A stretch of 64,000 nucleotides of DNA from Sinorhizobium fredii USDA 257 (GCF_000265205.3 NC_018000.1:3162001-3226000); one strand, 5' to 3'; counted from the stretch's first letter, positions 30,179 through 38,741 are shown. A program made the numbers and translations. Notes: a model not told the origin generated them from the letters alone.

Positions 30179-31468
30179 ATGGCGCAACGAGCAGGCAATG
30201 CGGATCTACCGCTGCATGGCGGCCGTGTTCCGAAATGGCTCGGCGACCGCATGACGCGGCTCGGCACGCTGATTACCGAGGCGATCGTCCACCATTACGG
30301 GCGCGATGAATTCCTGAGGCGGCTTGCCCACCCGTTCTGGTTCCAGTCCTTCGGCGCGGTCATGGGCATGGACTGGCATTCGTCGGGGATCACCACCAGC
30401 GTTATCGGCGCCTTGAAGCGCGGCCTCACGCCGCTCTCGGGCGAGCTTGGCATTCACGTCTGTGGCGGCCGCGGTCAACATTCCCGCAAGACGCCGGGCG
30501 AACTTATCGCGATCGGGGATCGCATCGGATTTAACGGTGCCGCGCTTGCCGATGCGAGCCGCCTCGTTGCCAAGGTCGACAGCGCCGCCGTTCAGGACGG
30601 CTTCGATCTTTATCTCCACGGCTTCATCGTCACCGACGACGCGAAATGGGTCGTCGTCCAGCAGGGCATGAACGGCGACCGGCGCCAGGCGAGACGCTAT
30701 CATTGGCTTTCCGAAGGCTTAGAAAGCTTCGTAGATTCGCCCCATGCGGCGATCGAGGGGCGCGGGCAGGGCAAGATCATCAATCTGGCGGACCGGCGCG
30801 CGGCGCGCTCGCGGGCAAGCCAGGTCGATCTCCTGAGCGCATTCGGGCCCGATGGGCTGGTGCGCGAGGTGGCGATGATCGAGTCTCGCGGACCCGCCTT
30901 GGCGGCTCCAGCTCAGTTGATACTGCCGCATCTCGTCATGCCGGCCCATCACGATGTGCGCGAAAGCGACGTGAACATGCGACGCCTGCACGCCAATTTT
31001 GCCGCCGCGGCCGATCGCGGGCCGAAGGATTTCGAGGAATTGCTTCTCGTGCCGGGCGTCGGCGCACGCACCGTCAAGGCGCTCGCCATGATTGCCGAGG
31101 TGGTCCACGGCACGCCGTGCCGCTTTTCCGATCCGGCCCGCTTTTCGCTGGCCCATGGCGGCAAGGACCGCCATCCCTTTCCGGTGCCGCTCAAGGTCTA
31201 TGACGAGACGATCAATGTGATGAAATCGGCGGTTGAGAAGGGGCGGCTCGGGCGAGAGGAAGAACTGGCCGCCTTGAGGCGACTCGACGAGCAGTCGCGC
31301 CGAATGGAGCGTTACGTCACCGGGCCGGACCTCAAGGAGATCGTTGCGGGCGAGTTCAGAAATTCGCCCCGTTTTGGCGGGCGGAGCGTGTTCGGCTGGG
31401 AGCGGGAGGCAGAAGTAGGTCAAAGGGACGATGCGGGTGCCGCCGTCAAAGGCCGCACCCGCAACTGA
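30179..31468 (+). CDS. DUF763 protein with a helix-hairpin-helix
   Basis: Protein of 429 residues matching the DUF763 family, whose function is not known. Recognisable parts: LPLHGGRVPKWLGDRM at the start, a central region with GGRGQHSRKTPGELI, IVTDDAKWVVVQQGMN, and near residue 285 ELLLVPGVGARTVKALA, a helix-hairpin-helix typical of non-specific DNA binding, followed by FSLAHGGKDRHPFPV. The ATG at 30179 gives the family N-terminus; an open frame extends far upstream but runs over the divergent glycosylase gene and is not credible. The context of ligase, glycosylase and, further on, UdgX suggests a role in DNA repair or maintenance; this is inference. Confidence 0.85.
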   Translation: MAQRAGNADLPLHGGRVPKWLGDRMTRLGTLITEAIVHHYGRDEFLRRLAHPFWFQSFGAVMGMDWHSSGITTSVIGALKRGLTPLSGELGIHVCGGRGQHSRKTPGELIAIGDRIGFNGAALADASRLVAKVDSAAVQDGFDLYLHGFIVTDDAKWVVVQQGMNGDRRQARRYHWLSEGLESFVDSPHAAIEGRGQGKIINLADRRAARSRASQVDLLSAFGPDGLVREVAMIESRGPALAAPAQLILPHLVMPAHHDVRESDVNMRRLHANFAAAADRGPKDFEELLLVPGVGARTVKALAMIAEVVHGTPCRFSDPARFSLAHGGKDRHPFPVPLKVYDETINVMKSAVEKGRLGREEELAALRRLDEQSRRMERYVTGPDLKEIVAGEFRNSPRFGGRSVFGWEREAEVGQRDDAGAAVKGRTRN

Positions 31469-31475
31469 GCTGACG

Positions 31476-31500
31476 GGAACAATCACCGTAGCGGTCGATT
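31476..31500 (+). promoter_or_regulatory. Weak EcfG-type promoter candidate
   Basis: GGAAC, 16 bases, GATT, 48 bp before the small gene at 31549. The -35 is exact and the -10 is poor. Confidence 0.3.
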
Positions 31501-31548
31501 AGAGTCGACGAGCGTTGCGAGACAGGCCCAAAGCTGAAGGAGGTTCCG

Positions 31549-31812
31549 GTGAGCGCTTCGAAGACCACGACCGATCACGACACGATCCGCAAATGGGCAG
31601 AGAGCCGCGACGGCCACCCGTCACGCGTCAAGGGGGCATCCGACGGCGGTTTGCTGCGCATCGACTTCGGCAAGCCTGAGCAGAGGCTGGAGGAAATCTC
31701 CTGGGAAGATTTTTTCAGGATTTTCGACGAGAACAAGCTGGCCTTCCTCTACCAGGACCAGACGGCGGACGGAAAAGTCAGCCGCTTCTTCAAGTTCATC
31801 GACCGCGACTGA
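31549..31812 (+). CDS. Small conserved-looking protein
   Basis: Hypothetical protein of 87 residues with a GTG start preceded by AAGGAGG at good spacing. It is acidic and aromatic-rich in the second half (EISWEDFFRIFDENKLAFLYQDQ, then SRFFKFIDRD) with no membrane segment or signal peptide. I do not recognise a named family, although similar small proteins accompany stress genes in rhizobia. It stands alone between DUF763 and a dispersed repeat. Confidence 0.75.
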   Translation: MSASKTTTDHDTIRKWAESRDGHPSRVKGASDGGLLRIDFGKPEQRLEEISWEDFFRIFDENKLAFLYQDQTADGKVSRFFKFIDRD

Positions 31813-31860
31813 GCGGCGCACCCACTTGGAACCCTTTCCTTGAGCGGCGGTTTCCCTGAG

Positions 31861-31955
31861 GCGCAGTGCGTTTGTCAGGCGCACAAAGATCGCTGTGGCA
31901 CCTTTGAATCGCTGCCTTTTTTTATCGGCTTCGATTTTAAGGAAACATGCAGTAG
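31861..31955 (+). repeat. Structured intergenic repeat, copy 1
   Basis: About 95 bp closely resembling 56499-56600. It starts with a hairpin (GTGCGTTT loop AGGCGCAC, two G:U pairs), then CTTTGAATCGCTGC, a T-rich tract, GGCTTCGATTTTAAGGAAACATGCAG. In the other copy the hairpin is perfectly paired, so stem pairing is kept while the sequence differs. It could be a small RNA, a mobile palindromic element or a 5' leader. Confidence 0.65.
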
Positions 31956-31971
31956 TCCATGGAAGGACTTC

Positions 31972-32151
31972 ATGATGCTCGCCATCAGAAAGACGGTCGC
32001 TGAGGAGGAAATCGAGGAGCGACGCCCACCGTTGTCCGAGGCCCGGCCGCGGGCAACGAAAGACCTTTTGCCCATGAAAGCCGAAGAGCGTGAAAACCTG
32101 GACGACCCGAAGTCGCTCTTCTGGCGCGGCGTGTGGATGGTCGTCTTCTAG
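31972..32151 (+). CDS. Small hypothetical protein downstream of the repeat
   Basis: Open frame of 59 residues starting ATGATG at 31972 with GGAAGGA upstream. It is highly charged (KTVAEEEIEERRPPLSEARP) and ends in an aromatic tail (FWRGVWMVVF). No family recognised. An in-frame extension back to 31840 would run through the repeat and is not believed. Moderate support only: good ribosome site, plausible composition. Confidence 0.5.
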   Translation: MMLAIRKTVAEEEIEERRPPLSEARPRATKDLLPMKAEERENLDDPKSLFWRGVWMVVF

Positions 32152-32188
32152 CGCCAATCGAGGCGGCGCCACGGGTGAACCTGGATCG

Positions 32189-32515
32189 CTACCGGGTCGC
32201 CATGAGCCTTTCGATCTCCTCCAGGCCCGCCTTCAGCTTCTGGATTTCCTCCCGCTTCTCGGCGACCACATCCTTTGCTGTTTCAATCCGGTCGGCGCCC
32301 GGCAGTGTGCCGATGGCGGTATGCGCCTCGGTCGCAATGGCATCGATTTCGGCCTCGAGTTCGGCGATACGTTCACGCATGTCAGTGATCTGTTGCCGTA
32401 CCGTCGTCTGCGATTGCTTTGCATGACGCGCCGACGCTTTGATTGGCTCGTCGACCCCCGGCGGATCGAGTGGGCGTGCAGTCGAGGAGGAACGGGTTTT
32501 TCCGTGCTTGCTCAT
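32189..32515 (-). CDS. Coiled-coil small protein under an EcfG-type promoter
   Basis: Protein of 108 residues. The N-terminal 40 residues are basic and probably disordered; the rest is a long amphipathic helix (QQITDMRERIAELEAEIDAI, then VVAEKREEIQKLKAGLEEIE) predicted as a coiled coil. No family name recognised. The ATG at 32515 is chosen because GGGAGACGAG precedes it; a longer frame to 32569 crosses the promoter. An exact EcfG-type promoter lies 25 bp upstream, so it is probably a general stress protein. Confidence 0.75.
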   Translation of the reverse strand: MSKHGKTRSSSTARPLDPPGVDEPIKASARHAKQSQTTVRQQITDMRERIAELEAEIDAIATEAHTAIGTLPGADRIETAKDVVAEKREEIQKLKAGLEEIERLMATR

Positions 32516-32539
32516 GGCTCGTCTCCCGTAAGCGCTCAT

Positions 32540-32564
32540 AACGTCAGGCAGCCGCCGTTGTTCC
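32540..32564 (-). promoter_or_regulatory. EcfG-type promoter of the coiled-coil gene
   Basis: On the minus strand: GGAAC, 16 bases, CGTT. Exact match; divergent from a second exact promoter 61 bp away. Confidence 0.7.
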
Positions 32565-32625
32565 CACAAGAGTAATGCACCACAGCAGGATGCGGATTTT
32601 CTCGCAGCTGTTTTTCAGGCGGACT

Positions 32626-32650
32626 GGAACTTCCTCTCGCGAAGGCCGTT
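32626..32650 (+). promoter_or_regulatory. EcfG-type promoter of the 32679 operon
   Basis: GGAAC, 16 bases, CGTT, exact. Twenty-eight bp before the start of the 71-residue gene that leads a likely three-gene unit (32679, DUF3175, GST). Confidence 0.72.
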
Positions 32651-32678
32651 TTCATGAATCATGTCCGGGAGGGAACCC

Positions 32679-32894
32679 ATGCATGCCGAAGAATGCCTGC
32701 AGCTTCATTTTGATCTGATGAGCGGTAGAGCGCTGCTCTCCTGCGGCGACAAGGACTATGTGTTGCCCGATTTTTACCCCACGAAGGAAACGGCAAGGAT
32801 CGCCGCCCAGAAATTCGCCTGGGAGAAGCTCGGCTGGAAGGACCGGGTGCGCGAATTTCGGCAGCCCTCCGAGTTGCCCGTGTGGCTGCGCTGA
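32679..32894 (+). CDS. Small stress-linked protein, lead gene of a DUF3175-GST unit
   Basis: Protein of 71 residues, no signal peptide or membrane segment: an N-terminal acidic part (HAEECLQLHFDLMSGRALL), then KETARIAAQKFAWEKLGWKD. No named family recognised. The ATG at 32679 is preceded by GGGAGGG at ideal spacing; the upstream in-frame ATG at 32661 lies inside the leader. The exact EcfG promoter upstream and the 15-bp gap to the DUF3175 gene suggest co-expression under stress. Confidence 0.75.
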   Translation: MHAEECLQLHFDLMSGRALLSCGDKDYVLPDFYPTKETARIAAQKFAWEKLGWKDRVREFRQPSELPVWLR

Positions 32895-32909
32895 ACCGCC
32901 CTAGGCCCG

Positions 32910-33209
32910 ATGCGCAAGAGCATTAAAAAGACGACGAAATGGTCGCAAGAGGTGACAGTGCATAGCAACGCACTGGACATCGAGCACGGCATTTTTGCTT
33001 CGGACGATCCGCGGAAGATTGCGCATTCACTGAAACGCTCGGCCGAAGCGAGCGACCGGCGTAAATCGAGCGCCTTTCGGTCCGCCATGTCGATGCTGAC
33101 CTTCTATATCAATAGGGCCGGGTCTGGATTGGACGACGAACAGAGGCGCGTCCTCGAAAAGGCGAAGGACGAACTCAGAAGGGATTTCGGGCGCGAGCCC
33201 AAAGGCTGA
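32910..33209 (+). CDS. DUF3175 family protein
   Basis: Protein of 99 residues that fits the DUF3175 family: KKTTKWSQEVTVHSNALDIE, FASDDPRKIAHSLKRSAEAS, and FRSAMSMLTFYINRAGSGL. The function of the family is unknown. It is basic at both ends and helical in the middle, with no membrane segment. Position between a stress-promoter-led small gene and a glutathione transferase (20-bp gap) suggests a shared transcript. Confidence 0.85.
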   Translation: MRKSIKKTTKWSQEVTVHSNALDIEHGIFASDDPRKIAHSLKRSAEASDRRKSSAFRSAMSMLTFYINRAGSGLDDEQRRVLEKAKDELRRDFGREPKG

Positions 33210-33229
33210 ATTGCAAACGAGGACCCCGG

Positions 33230-33952
33230 ATGACATTCAAACTCTATTACTGGGACGGAATTCCCGGCCGCGGCGAATTTGTGCGCCTCGCACTGGAGGA
33301 GGCGGGCGCCGACTATGTCGATGTGGCGCGGCAGCCGGGAGGTACGGGTGCGATGCTGAAGCTGATGAAAGATGCAGGGGGTGCGACCCCGCCCTTCGCG
33401 CCACCCTTCCTGATCGACGGAGAACTGGTTATTTCTCACGTCGCCAATATTTTGTTCTACCTCGGCCCGAGGCTGGGGCTGGCACCCGAGGAAGAGGGAC
33501 TCCGTCATGTGGCCAACGGCCTGCAACTGACGATCACCGATTGCGTTGCGGAGATCCACGACACGCACCATCCAATCGGCGTGTCGCTCTATTACGAGGA
33601 GCAGAAGCCGGAAGCGTCGAAGCGTGCGGCGAACTTTCTGAAGGAACGGCTGCCGAAGTATCTCGGCTATTTCGAACGTGTTCTCACCGAAAACCCCAAG
33701 GGCCGGAAGCATAGTGTCGGTGGGCAACTGAGCTATGTCGACTTATCGCTGTTCCAGCTGGTTGAGGGCCTGCGCTACGCATTTCCAAACGCCATGCGTG
33801 CCAACGAGGAGCATGTGCCGGCGCTGCTTGCGATGCACGATGCGGTTGCGGTGCGGCCGCGGATACGCAGCTATCTGGCCTCCAGCCGGCGATTGGCCTT
33901 CAACGAATCCTGTGTTTTCCGCCACTATCCCGAACTCGACCGACAGTCCTGA
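33230..33952 (+). CDS. Glutathione S-transferase
   Basis: Cytosolic glutathione transferase of 240 residues. The thioredoxin-like N-terminal domain starts KLYYWDGIPGRGEFVRLALEEAG, with the Tyr and Arg/Gly positions of Tyr-type transferases, and has the cis-Pro segment APPFLIDGELVISH. The helical C-terminal domain includes LSYVDLSLFQLVEGLRYAFP. The substrate is unknown; likely detoxification of electrophiles or peroxides. Ribosome site GAGGACCC is just upstream of the ATG. It is the third gene of the 32679 unit and convergent with udgX (5-bp gap). Confidence 0.9.
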   Translation: MTFKLYYWDGIPGRGEFVRLALEEAGADYVDVARQPGGTGAMLKLMKDAGGATPPFAPPFLIDGELVISHVANILFYLGPRLGLAPEEEGLRHVANGLQLTITDCVAEIHDTHHPIGVSLYYEEQKPEASKRAANFLKERLPKYLGYFERVLTENPKGRKHSVGGQLSYVDLSLFQLVEGLRYAFPNAMRANEEHVPALLAMHDAVAVRPRIRSYLASSRRLAFNESCVFRHYPELDRQS

Positions 33953-33957
33953 GCCGT

Positions 33958-34599
33958 TTAGTCGACATGGGCCGCGATCTTGGCGAGGTCCTTGACGAAG
34001 CGGTCGCGTTCGGCCGCCGCGTCCTCTCGGCTCTGGATCCTCAGCAGATAGGACGGATGGATCGTGACAAGAACCGGGTAGCCGGCGGGCGTGGCGATCA
34101 GGTCGCCGCGGTTCTTCATCACGCCGGCGCGGCGTCCCAAGAGCGATGAAAGCGCCGTAGCGCCAAGCGCGACGACGACCTCGGGGTGAAGCTTCTCAAG
34201 CTCCGCGCCGAGCCACCAGGAGCAGCGCTGGATCTCTCCTGCATTCGGTCGTGAATGCAGTCGGCGCTTGCCTCGTTGCTCGAACTTGAAATGCTTGACC
34301 GCATTGGTGAGATAGCAGCTTGTTCGATCAATACCCGCCTCATGCAGGCACTCGTCCAGAATGCGTCCGGCCGGCCCGACAAACGGTCGGCCCGCCAGAT
34401 CCTCACGATCGCCGGGCTGTTCGCCGACAAGGACGACGCGGGCCTTGCTGGGTCCTTCGCCAAACACCAGCTGCGTCGCATTCTTGTAGAGGTCGCAGCG
34501 CTCGCAGCCCTCGGCCTGTTTGCGCAGCGCTGCAATGGAGGGGGCCTCGGCGTACTCGCCGGAGAGGGCCGGACCCATTTTGACAGGTTCAGTCGGCAT
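33958..34599 (-). CDS. UdgX-type uracil-DNA glycosylase
   Basis: Uracil-DNA glycosylase superfamily member of 213 residues. Motif A is GEQPGDREDLAGRPFVGPAG and the late motif is TIHPSYLLR, both of family 4-like enzymes. Crucially, the insertion GKRRLHSRP matches the R-loop (KRRIH) of UdgX, whose His forms a covalent bond with the DNA after uracil removal. A CERC pair near the N-terminus and later Cys residues fit an iron-sulphur cluster. The ATG at 34599 is used; a TTG at 34608 has a better placed GAGG and may be the real start. An EcfG-type promoter lies just upstream, suggesting stress-induced repair. Confidence 0.87.
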   Translation of the reverse strand: MPTEPVKMGPALSGEYAEAPSIAALRKQAEGCERCDLYKNATQLVFGEGPSKARVVLVGEQPGDREDLAGRPFVGPAGRILDECLHEAGIDRTSCYLTNAVKHFKFEQRGKRRLHSRPNAGEIQRCSWWLGAELEKLHPEVVVALGATALSSLLGRRAGVMKNRGDLIATPAGYPVLVTIHPSYLLRIQSREDAAAERDRFVKDLAKIAAHVD

Positions 34600-34648
34600 G
34601 TGTTTCAAGGCGCTGGCCTCGGTCCCATGTCAATCGTGCAATGGACTA

Positions 34649-34673
34649 AACCGACAGGCTAGGGCCATGTTCC
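34649..34673 (-). promoter_or_regulatory. EcfG-type promoter of udgX
   Basis: On the minus strand: GGAAC, 16 bases, GGTT, the same -10 variant as before the catalase gene. It ends 40-50 bp before the possible starts. Confidence 0.55.
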
Positions 34674-34684
34674 GTCCCCCCAAG

Positions 34685-36460
34685 CTAATTATGCCGCACG
34701 GCAGCAACGATACCCGGCCCCGACAGTTCGGACCCGTCCAGAGTTTCGCCGCCGAAAATCGGTTCCCCATGGATCGGCGGAACGGACTGTCGCTCGGCCG
34801 AGAGATTGGCGCGCAACTCGAGCACCGGGCCGAACGACCAATCGATGGCGACAATGCCGTCACGGGCGGGATAGACCTCGAAACTCGGAAGATCGCATTG
34901 GCCCATCAGAGGTGCGATGTGCCGCTGCCGGATGTCGGCAAGTTGGCGGATGAAGGCGAGATGTTTCCTGCCGGCCTCGCTCTCCGCGCGTTCCCAGCAA
35001 AGCTTCGAAGCGGCAAAGGTTCGGGGATCAAGCGGATCGGGAAGATCATCGACCGTCTTGCCGCGCGGCATGCCGCCGAAATTCTCGGCCTCCCCTTGCC
35101 GCCCTCGACGAATGGCCTCGCCGAGGTCGCCCCGAAAATCGGCGAAGAACAGGAACGGCTGGGTTTCCCCATATTCCTCGCCCATGAAGAGCAGCGGAAT
35201 TTGCGGCGAGAGCATCAGCATTGCTGTCATCACCCGCAGCTGATCATTCCTGGCGAGCGAAGCGAGGCGCTCGCCGAAGGCCCGGTTGCCGATTTGATCG
35301 TGGTTCTGGAGGAAACTCACCCGCGCCTGCGGTGGCACCGTGCCTTCCGGCCGATGAGCCGCAGGTTTCTCGGTCGTTTCACTCGCGGCGAAGCCCTCAG
35401 TCATGGCTTCGCGCATCGCCTGCCACGGGCGCTTGGCGAAGGGACGATAGAAGCCCCGTGCCTCGCTTGTTGCGACAACATGGAGCCCGTGGTGGAAATC
35501 GTCGTTCCACCCGGCGGTGAAGTGCGCGATCGACCCGTCGCCATTGCGCCGCACGAGCTTGCGGCGGCGGGTCGCATCCTCGATCACGAGATGGACGCTG
35601 CGATCGACAAAAGTCTCGCGTACCTCGCGCGCCAGGACGGCAAGAAAATGCGGCTCGCTGGTGTCTCGTATCTGGTCCGTCGCATCGAGGCGCAGGCCGT
35701 CAAAGCGGAAGTCCCGGAGCCAATAGAGGGCGTTCTCGATGAAGAAGCGCCGCACCGCGGGCTCCTCGAAGGCGATCGAAGCCCCCCATGGGGTCGGCCG
35801 ATCGCCATTGAAGAAACGGCTGGCGTAGCGGGGGAGGCTGTTGCCCTCCGGTCCGAAGTGATTGTAGACGACGTCGAGCAGGATCATCATGTCGAGCCCG
35901 TGCGCCGCATCGATCAGCGCCTTGAGATCGTCGGGCGTCCCATAGACATGGTGCGGAGCATAGGGTAGAACGCCATCGTAGCCCCAGCCGCGCGAGCCCG
36001 GGAACTCGGCGACCGGCATGATCTCGATGGCGGTGATCCCCGCCTCGGCGAGATGCGGCAGCCGCCGAGCCGCCGCTCGAAAGGTGCCCTCCGGAGTAAA
36101 GCAGCCGACATGCAGCTCTGAGATGATCGCCTCTTCCCAAGGACGGCCGCGCCAGGAGGCCGCTTTCCACTCATAGGCCGAGTGATCGACGAGCACGGAC
36201 GGGCCGGAAGCTCCCTCCGCCTGGGCGCGGGAGGCGGGATCGGCAACGCGGGTCCCGTCGGAAAGCTCGAACCAGTAGCGGTCTCCCGCTCGCGCCCGGC
36301 CGGAGACCTCGAACCAGCCGCCGTCGAGCGCGCGCATGGCGTGCGGGGCGCCATTGAGAATGAGGCGAACCGCACGCTCGTCGGGCGCCCACAGGCGAAA
36401 ATGTGCATCATCGCCGGAGGTCAGGTCGGCGCCCCAGGTCTTCCGGACACGGCTGTGCAT
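34685..36460 (-). CDS. treZ: Malto-oligosyltrehalose trehalohydrolase
   Basis: GH13 enzyme of 591 residues that releases trehalose from maltooligosyl-trehalose. An N-terminal CBM48-like domain (RKTWGADLTSGDDAHFRLWAPDERAV) precedes the catalytic barrel: ILLDVVYNHFGPEG, nucleophile Asp in FDGLRLDATDQI, catalytic Glu in LVIEDATRRR, and NHDQIGNRAFGERL. The length is typical (580-610). The ATG at 36460 (MHSRVRKTWG) has AAGGGAAAG upstream; a frame to 36493 adds 11 residues. The partner synthase TreY is not in the window. It is divergent from glgX across 166 bp, linking glycogen breakdown to trehalose synthesis. Confidence 0.93.
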   Translation of the reverse strand: MHSRVRKTWGADLTSGDDAHFRLWAPDERAVRLILNGAPHAMRALDGGWFEVSGRARAGDRYWFELSDGTRVADPASRAQAEGASGPSVLVDHSAYEWKAASWRGRPWEEAIISELHVGCFTPEGTFRAAARRLPHLAEAGITAIEIMPVAEFPGSRGWGYDGVLPYAPHHVYGTPDDLKALIDAAHGLDMMILLDVVYNHFGPEGNSLPRYASRFFNGDRPTPWGASIAFEEPAVRRFFIENALYWLRDFRFDGLRLDATDQIRDTSEPHFLAVLAREVRETFVDRSVHLVIEDATRRRKLVRRNGDGSIAHFTAGWNDDFHHGLHVVATSEARGFYRPFAKRPWQAMREAMTEGFAASETTEKPAAHRPEGTVPPQARVSFLQNHDQIGNRAFGERLASLARNDQLRVMTAMLMLSPQIPLLFMGEEYGETQPFLFFADFRGDLGEAIRRGRQGEAENFGGMPRGKTVDDLPDPLDPRTFAASKLCWERAESEAGRKHLAFIRQLADIRQRHIAPLMGQCDLPSFEVYPARDGIVAIDWSFGPVLELRANLSAERQSVPPIHGEPIFGGETLDGSELSGPGIVAAVRHN

Positions 36461-36501
36461 TCGTCTTTCCCTTGCTGCTGTCGAGATCGGCAAGAGACGA
36501 A

Positions 36502-36527
36502 AACTGCCGGGATGCGTCGAAAGTTCC
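36502..36527 (-). promoter_or_regulatory. Weak EcfG-type promoter candidate for treZ
   Basis: On the minus strand: GGAAC, 17 bases, AGTT. Exact -35, one mismatch in the -10; 41 bp before the treZ start. Confidence 0.35.
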
Positions 36528-36557
36528 GCTGCACCCGTTCGTTGCCGAGGCTCGGCA

Positions 36558-36583
36558 GGAACAAAGTTGCCGCCATCGGCGTT
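36558..36583 (+). promoter_or_regulatory. EcfG-type promoter of glgX
   Basis: GGAAC, 17 bases, CGTT; exact elements, 43 bp before the glgX start. Spacing 17 is within the known range. Confidence 0.65.
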
Positions 36584-36626
36584 GCCCCCTCACTTCCAGG
36601 ACGCTGCAGGGGGCGCGACGACACGA

Positions 36627-38714
36627 ATGAATGTGGCTTTCTCCGAACTCGATTTCCTGAAGCCGGAGCTTGGCGCCGAATACACCGGCCAGGGCACGCA
36701 TTTCGCGATCTTTTCCGCGCATGCCGAGAAGATCGAACTTTGTCTCTTTTCCGAGGATGGCAGCAAGGAAACGGCCCGCCTGCCGCTGCCGAAGCGCGAA
36801 GGCGACATCTGGTCCGGATACATCGAAGGGCTCGGCCCAGGGACGCTTTACGGCTACCGCGCCTACGGGCCCTATGACCCGCATAACGGCCATCGTTTCA
36901 ACCCGAACAAGCTGCTCCTCGATCCTTATGCCAAGCAGGTGGCCGGTGAGTTCGTCTGGGACGACGCGCTGTTCGGCTACACGATCGGCAGCCAGGAGGG
37001 CGACCTTTCCTTCGACGAGCGCGATAGCGCCCCATACATGGTCAAGGGCGTCGTTCAGGATCCGAACTTCGACTGGGCCGGCGAAGAGGCGATCCGCCGG
37101 CCCTGGACGGAGACGATCATCTACGAGACCCACCTTCGCGGCATGACCATGACGCATCCGGACGTGCCGGACGAATTGCGCGGCACCTTCCTCGGCATGG
37201 CAAGCGACCCGATCATCGATCATCTGATGAAGCTCGGCGTCTCGGCGGTCGAGCTTCTGCCGGTGCAATATTTCCTCGACGACCGCTACCTCACCGAGCG
37301 AAGCCTCAGGAACTATTGGGGTTACCAGCCGCTCGGCTATTTCGCGCCGCATGCCCGCTACCTGAAGGGCACCAGGATCACCGAGTTCAAGACGATGGTG
37401 AAGCGCTTCCATGCCGCCGGCATCGAGGTTCTGATGGACGTCGTCTACAACCACACCGCCGAAGGTTCGGAGCAGGGGCCGACCCTCAGCTTCCGCGGCC
37501 TCGACAATCTCAGCTATTACCGCCAGTCGCCGGAGCAGCCCCGACATACTTATGACATGACCGGCACCGGCAATACGCTGAACGTGGCGCATCCCATGGT
37601 GCTGCGCATGGTGCTCGATAGCCTCCGTTATTGGGTGGGCGTCATGCACATCGACGGTTTCCGCTTCGATCTCGCGAGTGCCCTTGGGCGCGAATACATG
37701 GAGTTCGACCGGGAAGGCGGGTTCCTCGATGCGATCAGGCAAGATCCGATCCTGGCCGGCGTCAAGCTGATCGCCGAACCTTGGGATATCGGCGACGGCG
37801 GCTACCAGCTCGGCGGTTTTCCGCCGCCCTTCCGTGAGTGGAACGATCGCTTCCGCGACGATATCCGGCGCTTCTGGAAAGGAGATGGCGGCGTTGTGCC
37901 GGTGCTTGCCGAACGGCTCGCCGGCTCACCGGTCCAGTTCAACCATTCCGGCCGCGCCGCAACAAGCTCCGTCAACCTTTTGAGTGCGCATGACGGCTTC
38001 ACGCTGATGGATACGGTTTCCTACGCTGGAAAGCACAACGAGGCGAACGGCGAGGACAATCATGACGGCCACTCGGACAATCACTCCGACAATATGGGTG
38101 CCGAGGGGCCGACCGATGACCCCGAGATCGAGCAGGCGCGTCGGCGCCGCCGCTTTGCCATGCTTGCCACCCTGATGGTGAGCCAAGGCGTTCCGATGGT
38201 CCTCGGCGGCGACGAGCTCGGCAACAGCCAGAGCGGAAACAACAATGCCTATTGCCAGGACAACGAGATCGGCTGGCTTGATTGGAGCCGGTCGGACGAC
38301 GCCCTCCTCGCCTTCTGCCGCAAAATGATCGCTTTCCGGCGGGAGCACCCGGTGCTGCGTCAGGAGTACTTCCTGGAAGGTGCCACGGACGAGCACGGAC
38401 GCATCGAGATCGCCTGGTATAAGCCCGACGGCAGCCACATGGATGAGGCGGCATGGGGTGATGGCGAATTGCGCATCCTCGGTCTCTATCTCTGCCAGCT
38501 CTCCCCTGTCGAGGCGCCGGCGGGGGAGATATTCCTCGTCCTCAACGCCGGGGGCGACTGCGAAGTAGCGCTGCCCCCTGTGCACGGTTCGGAATGCTGG
38601 CTGTGGGCGCTCAACACGGCCGAGGAAGATGCCTTTGCCGGGTCCGTTGCCCACGATCGGGAAACGATCCCCGCGCAGAGCGTTGCCGCTTTCGTTCCGA
38701 AAGACCCCGGGTAA
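36627..38714 (+). CDS. glgX: Glycogen debranching enzyme GlgX
   Basis: GH13 isoamylase-type debranching enzyme of 695 residues that removes short branches from phosphorylase-trimmed glycogen. A CBM48 domain (LGAEYTGQGTHFAIFSAHAEKIELCLF) precedes the barrel with VLMDVVYNHTAEG, nucleophile Asp in IDGFRFDLASALGRE, catalytic Glu in KLIAEPWDIG and LSAHDGFTLMD. The ATG at 36627 gives the normal N-terminus; an open frame reaching back to 36336 overlaps treZ. The released maltooligosaccharides are substrates for the TreY/TreZ trehalose route, which fits the divergent treZ gene. Confidence 0.94.
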   Translation: MNVAFSELDFLKPELGAEYTGQGTHFAIFSAHAEKIELCLFSEDGSKETARLPLPKREGDIWSGYIEGLGPGTLYGYRAYGPYDPHNGHRFNPNKLLLDPYAKQVAGEFVWDDALFGYTIGSQEGDLSFDERDSAPYMVKGVVQDPNFDWAGEEAIRRPWTETIIYETHLRGMTMTHPDVPDELRGTFLGMASDPIIDHLMKLGVSAVELLPVQYFLDDRYLTERSLRNYWGYQPLGYFAPHARYLKGTRITEFKTMVKRFHAAGIEVLMDVVYNHTAEGSEQGPTLSFRGLDNLSYYRQSPEQPRHTYDMTGTGNTLNVAHPMVLRMVLDSLRYWVGVMHIDGFRFDLASALGREYMEFDREGGFLDAIRQDPILAGVKLIAEPWDIGDGGYQLGGFPPPFREWNDRFRDDIRRFWKGDGGVVPVLAERLAGSPVQFNHSGRAATSSVNLLSAHDGFTLMDTVSYAGKHNEANGEDNHDGHSDNHSDNMGAEGPTDDPEIEQARRRRRFAMLATLMVSQGVPMVLGGDELGNSQSGNNNAYCQDNEIGWLDWSRSDDALLAFCRKMIAFRREHPVLRQEYFLEGATDEHGRIEIAWYKPDGSHMDEAAWGDGELRILGLYLCQLSPVEAPAGEIFLVLNAGGDCEVALPPVHGSECWLWALNTAEEDAFAGSVAHDRETIPAQSVAAFVPKDPG

Positions 38715-38741
38715 GAGGGCTTCGAGCTGGAGCATGCGGGC

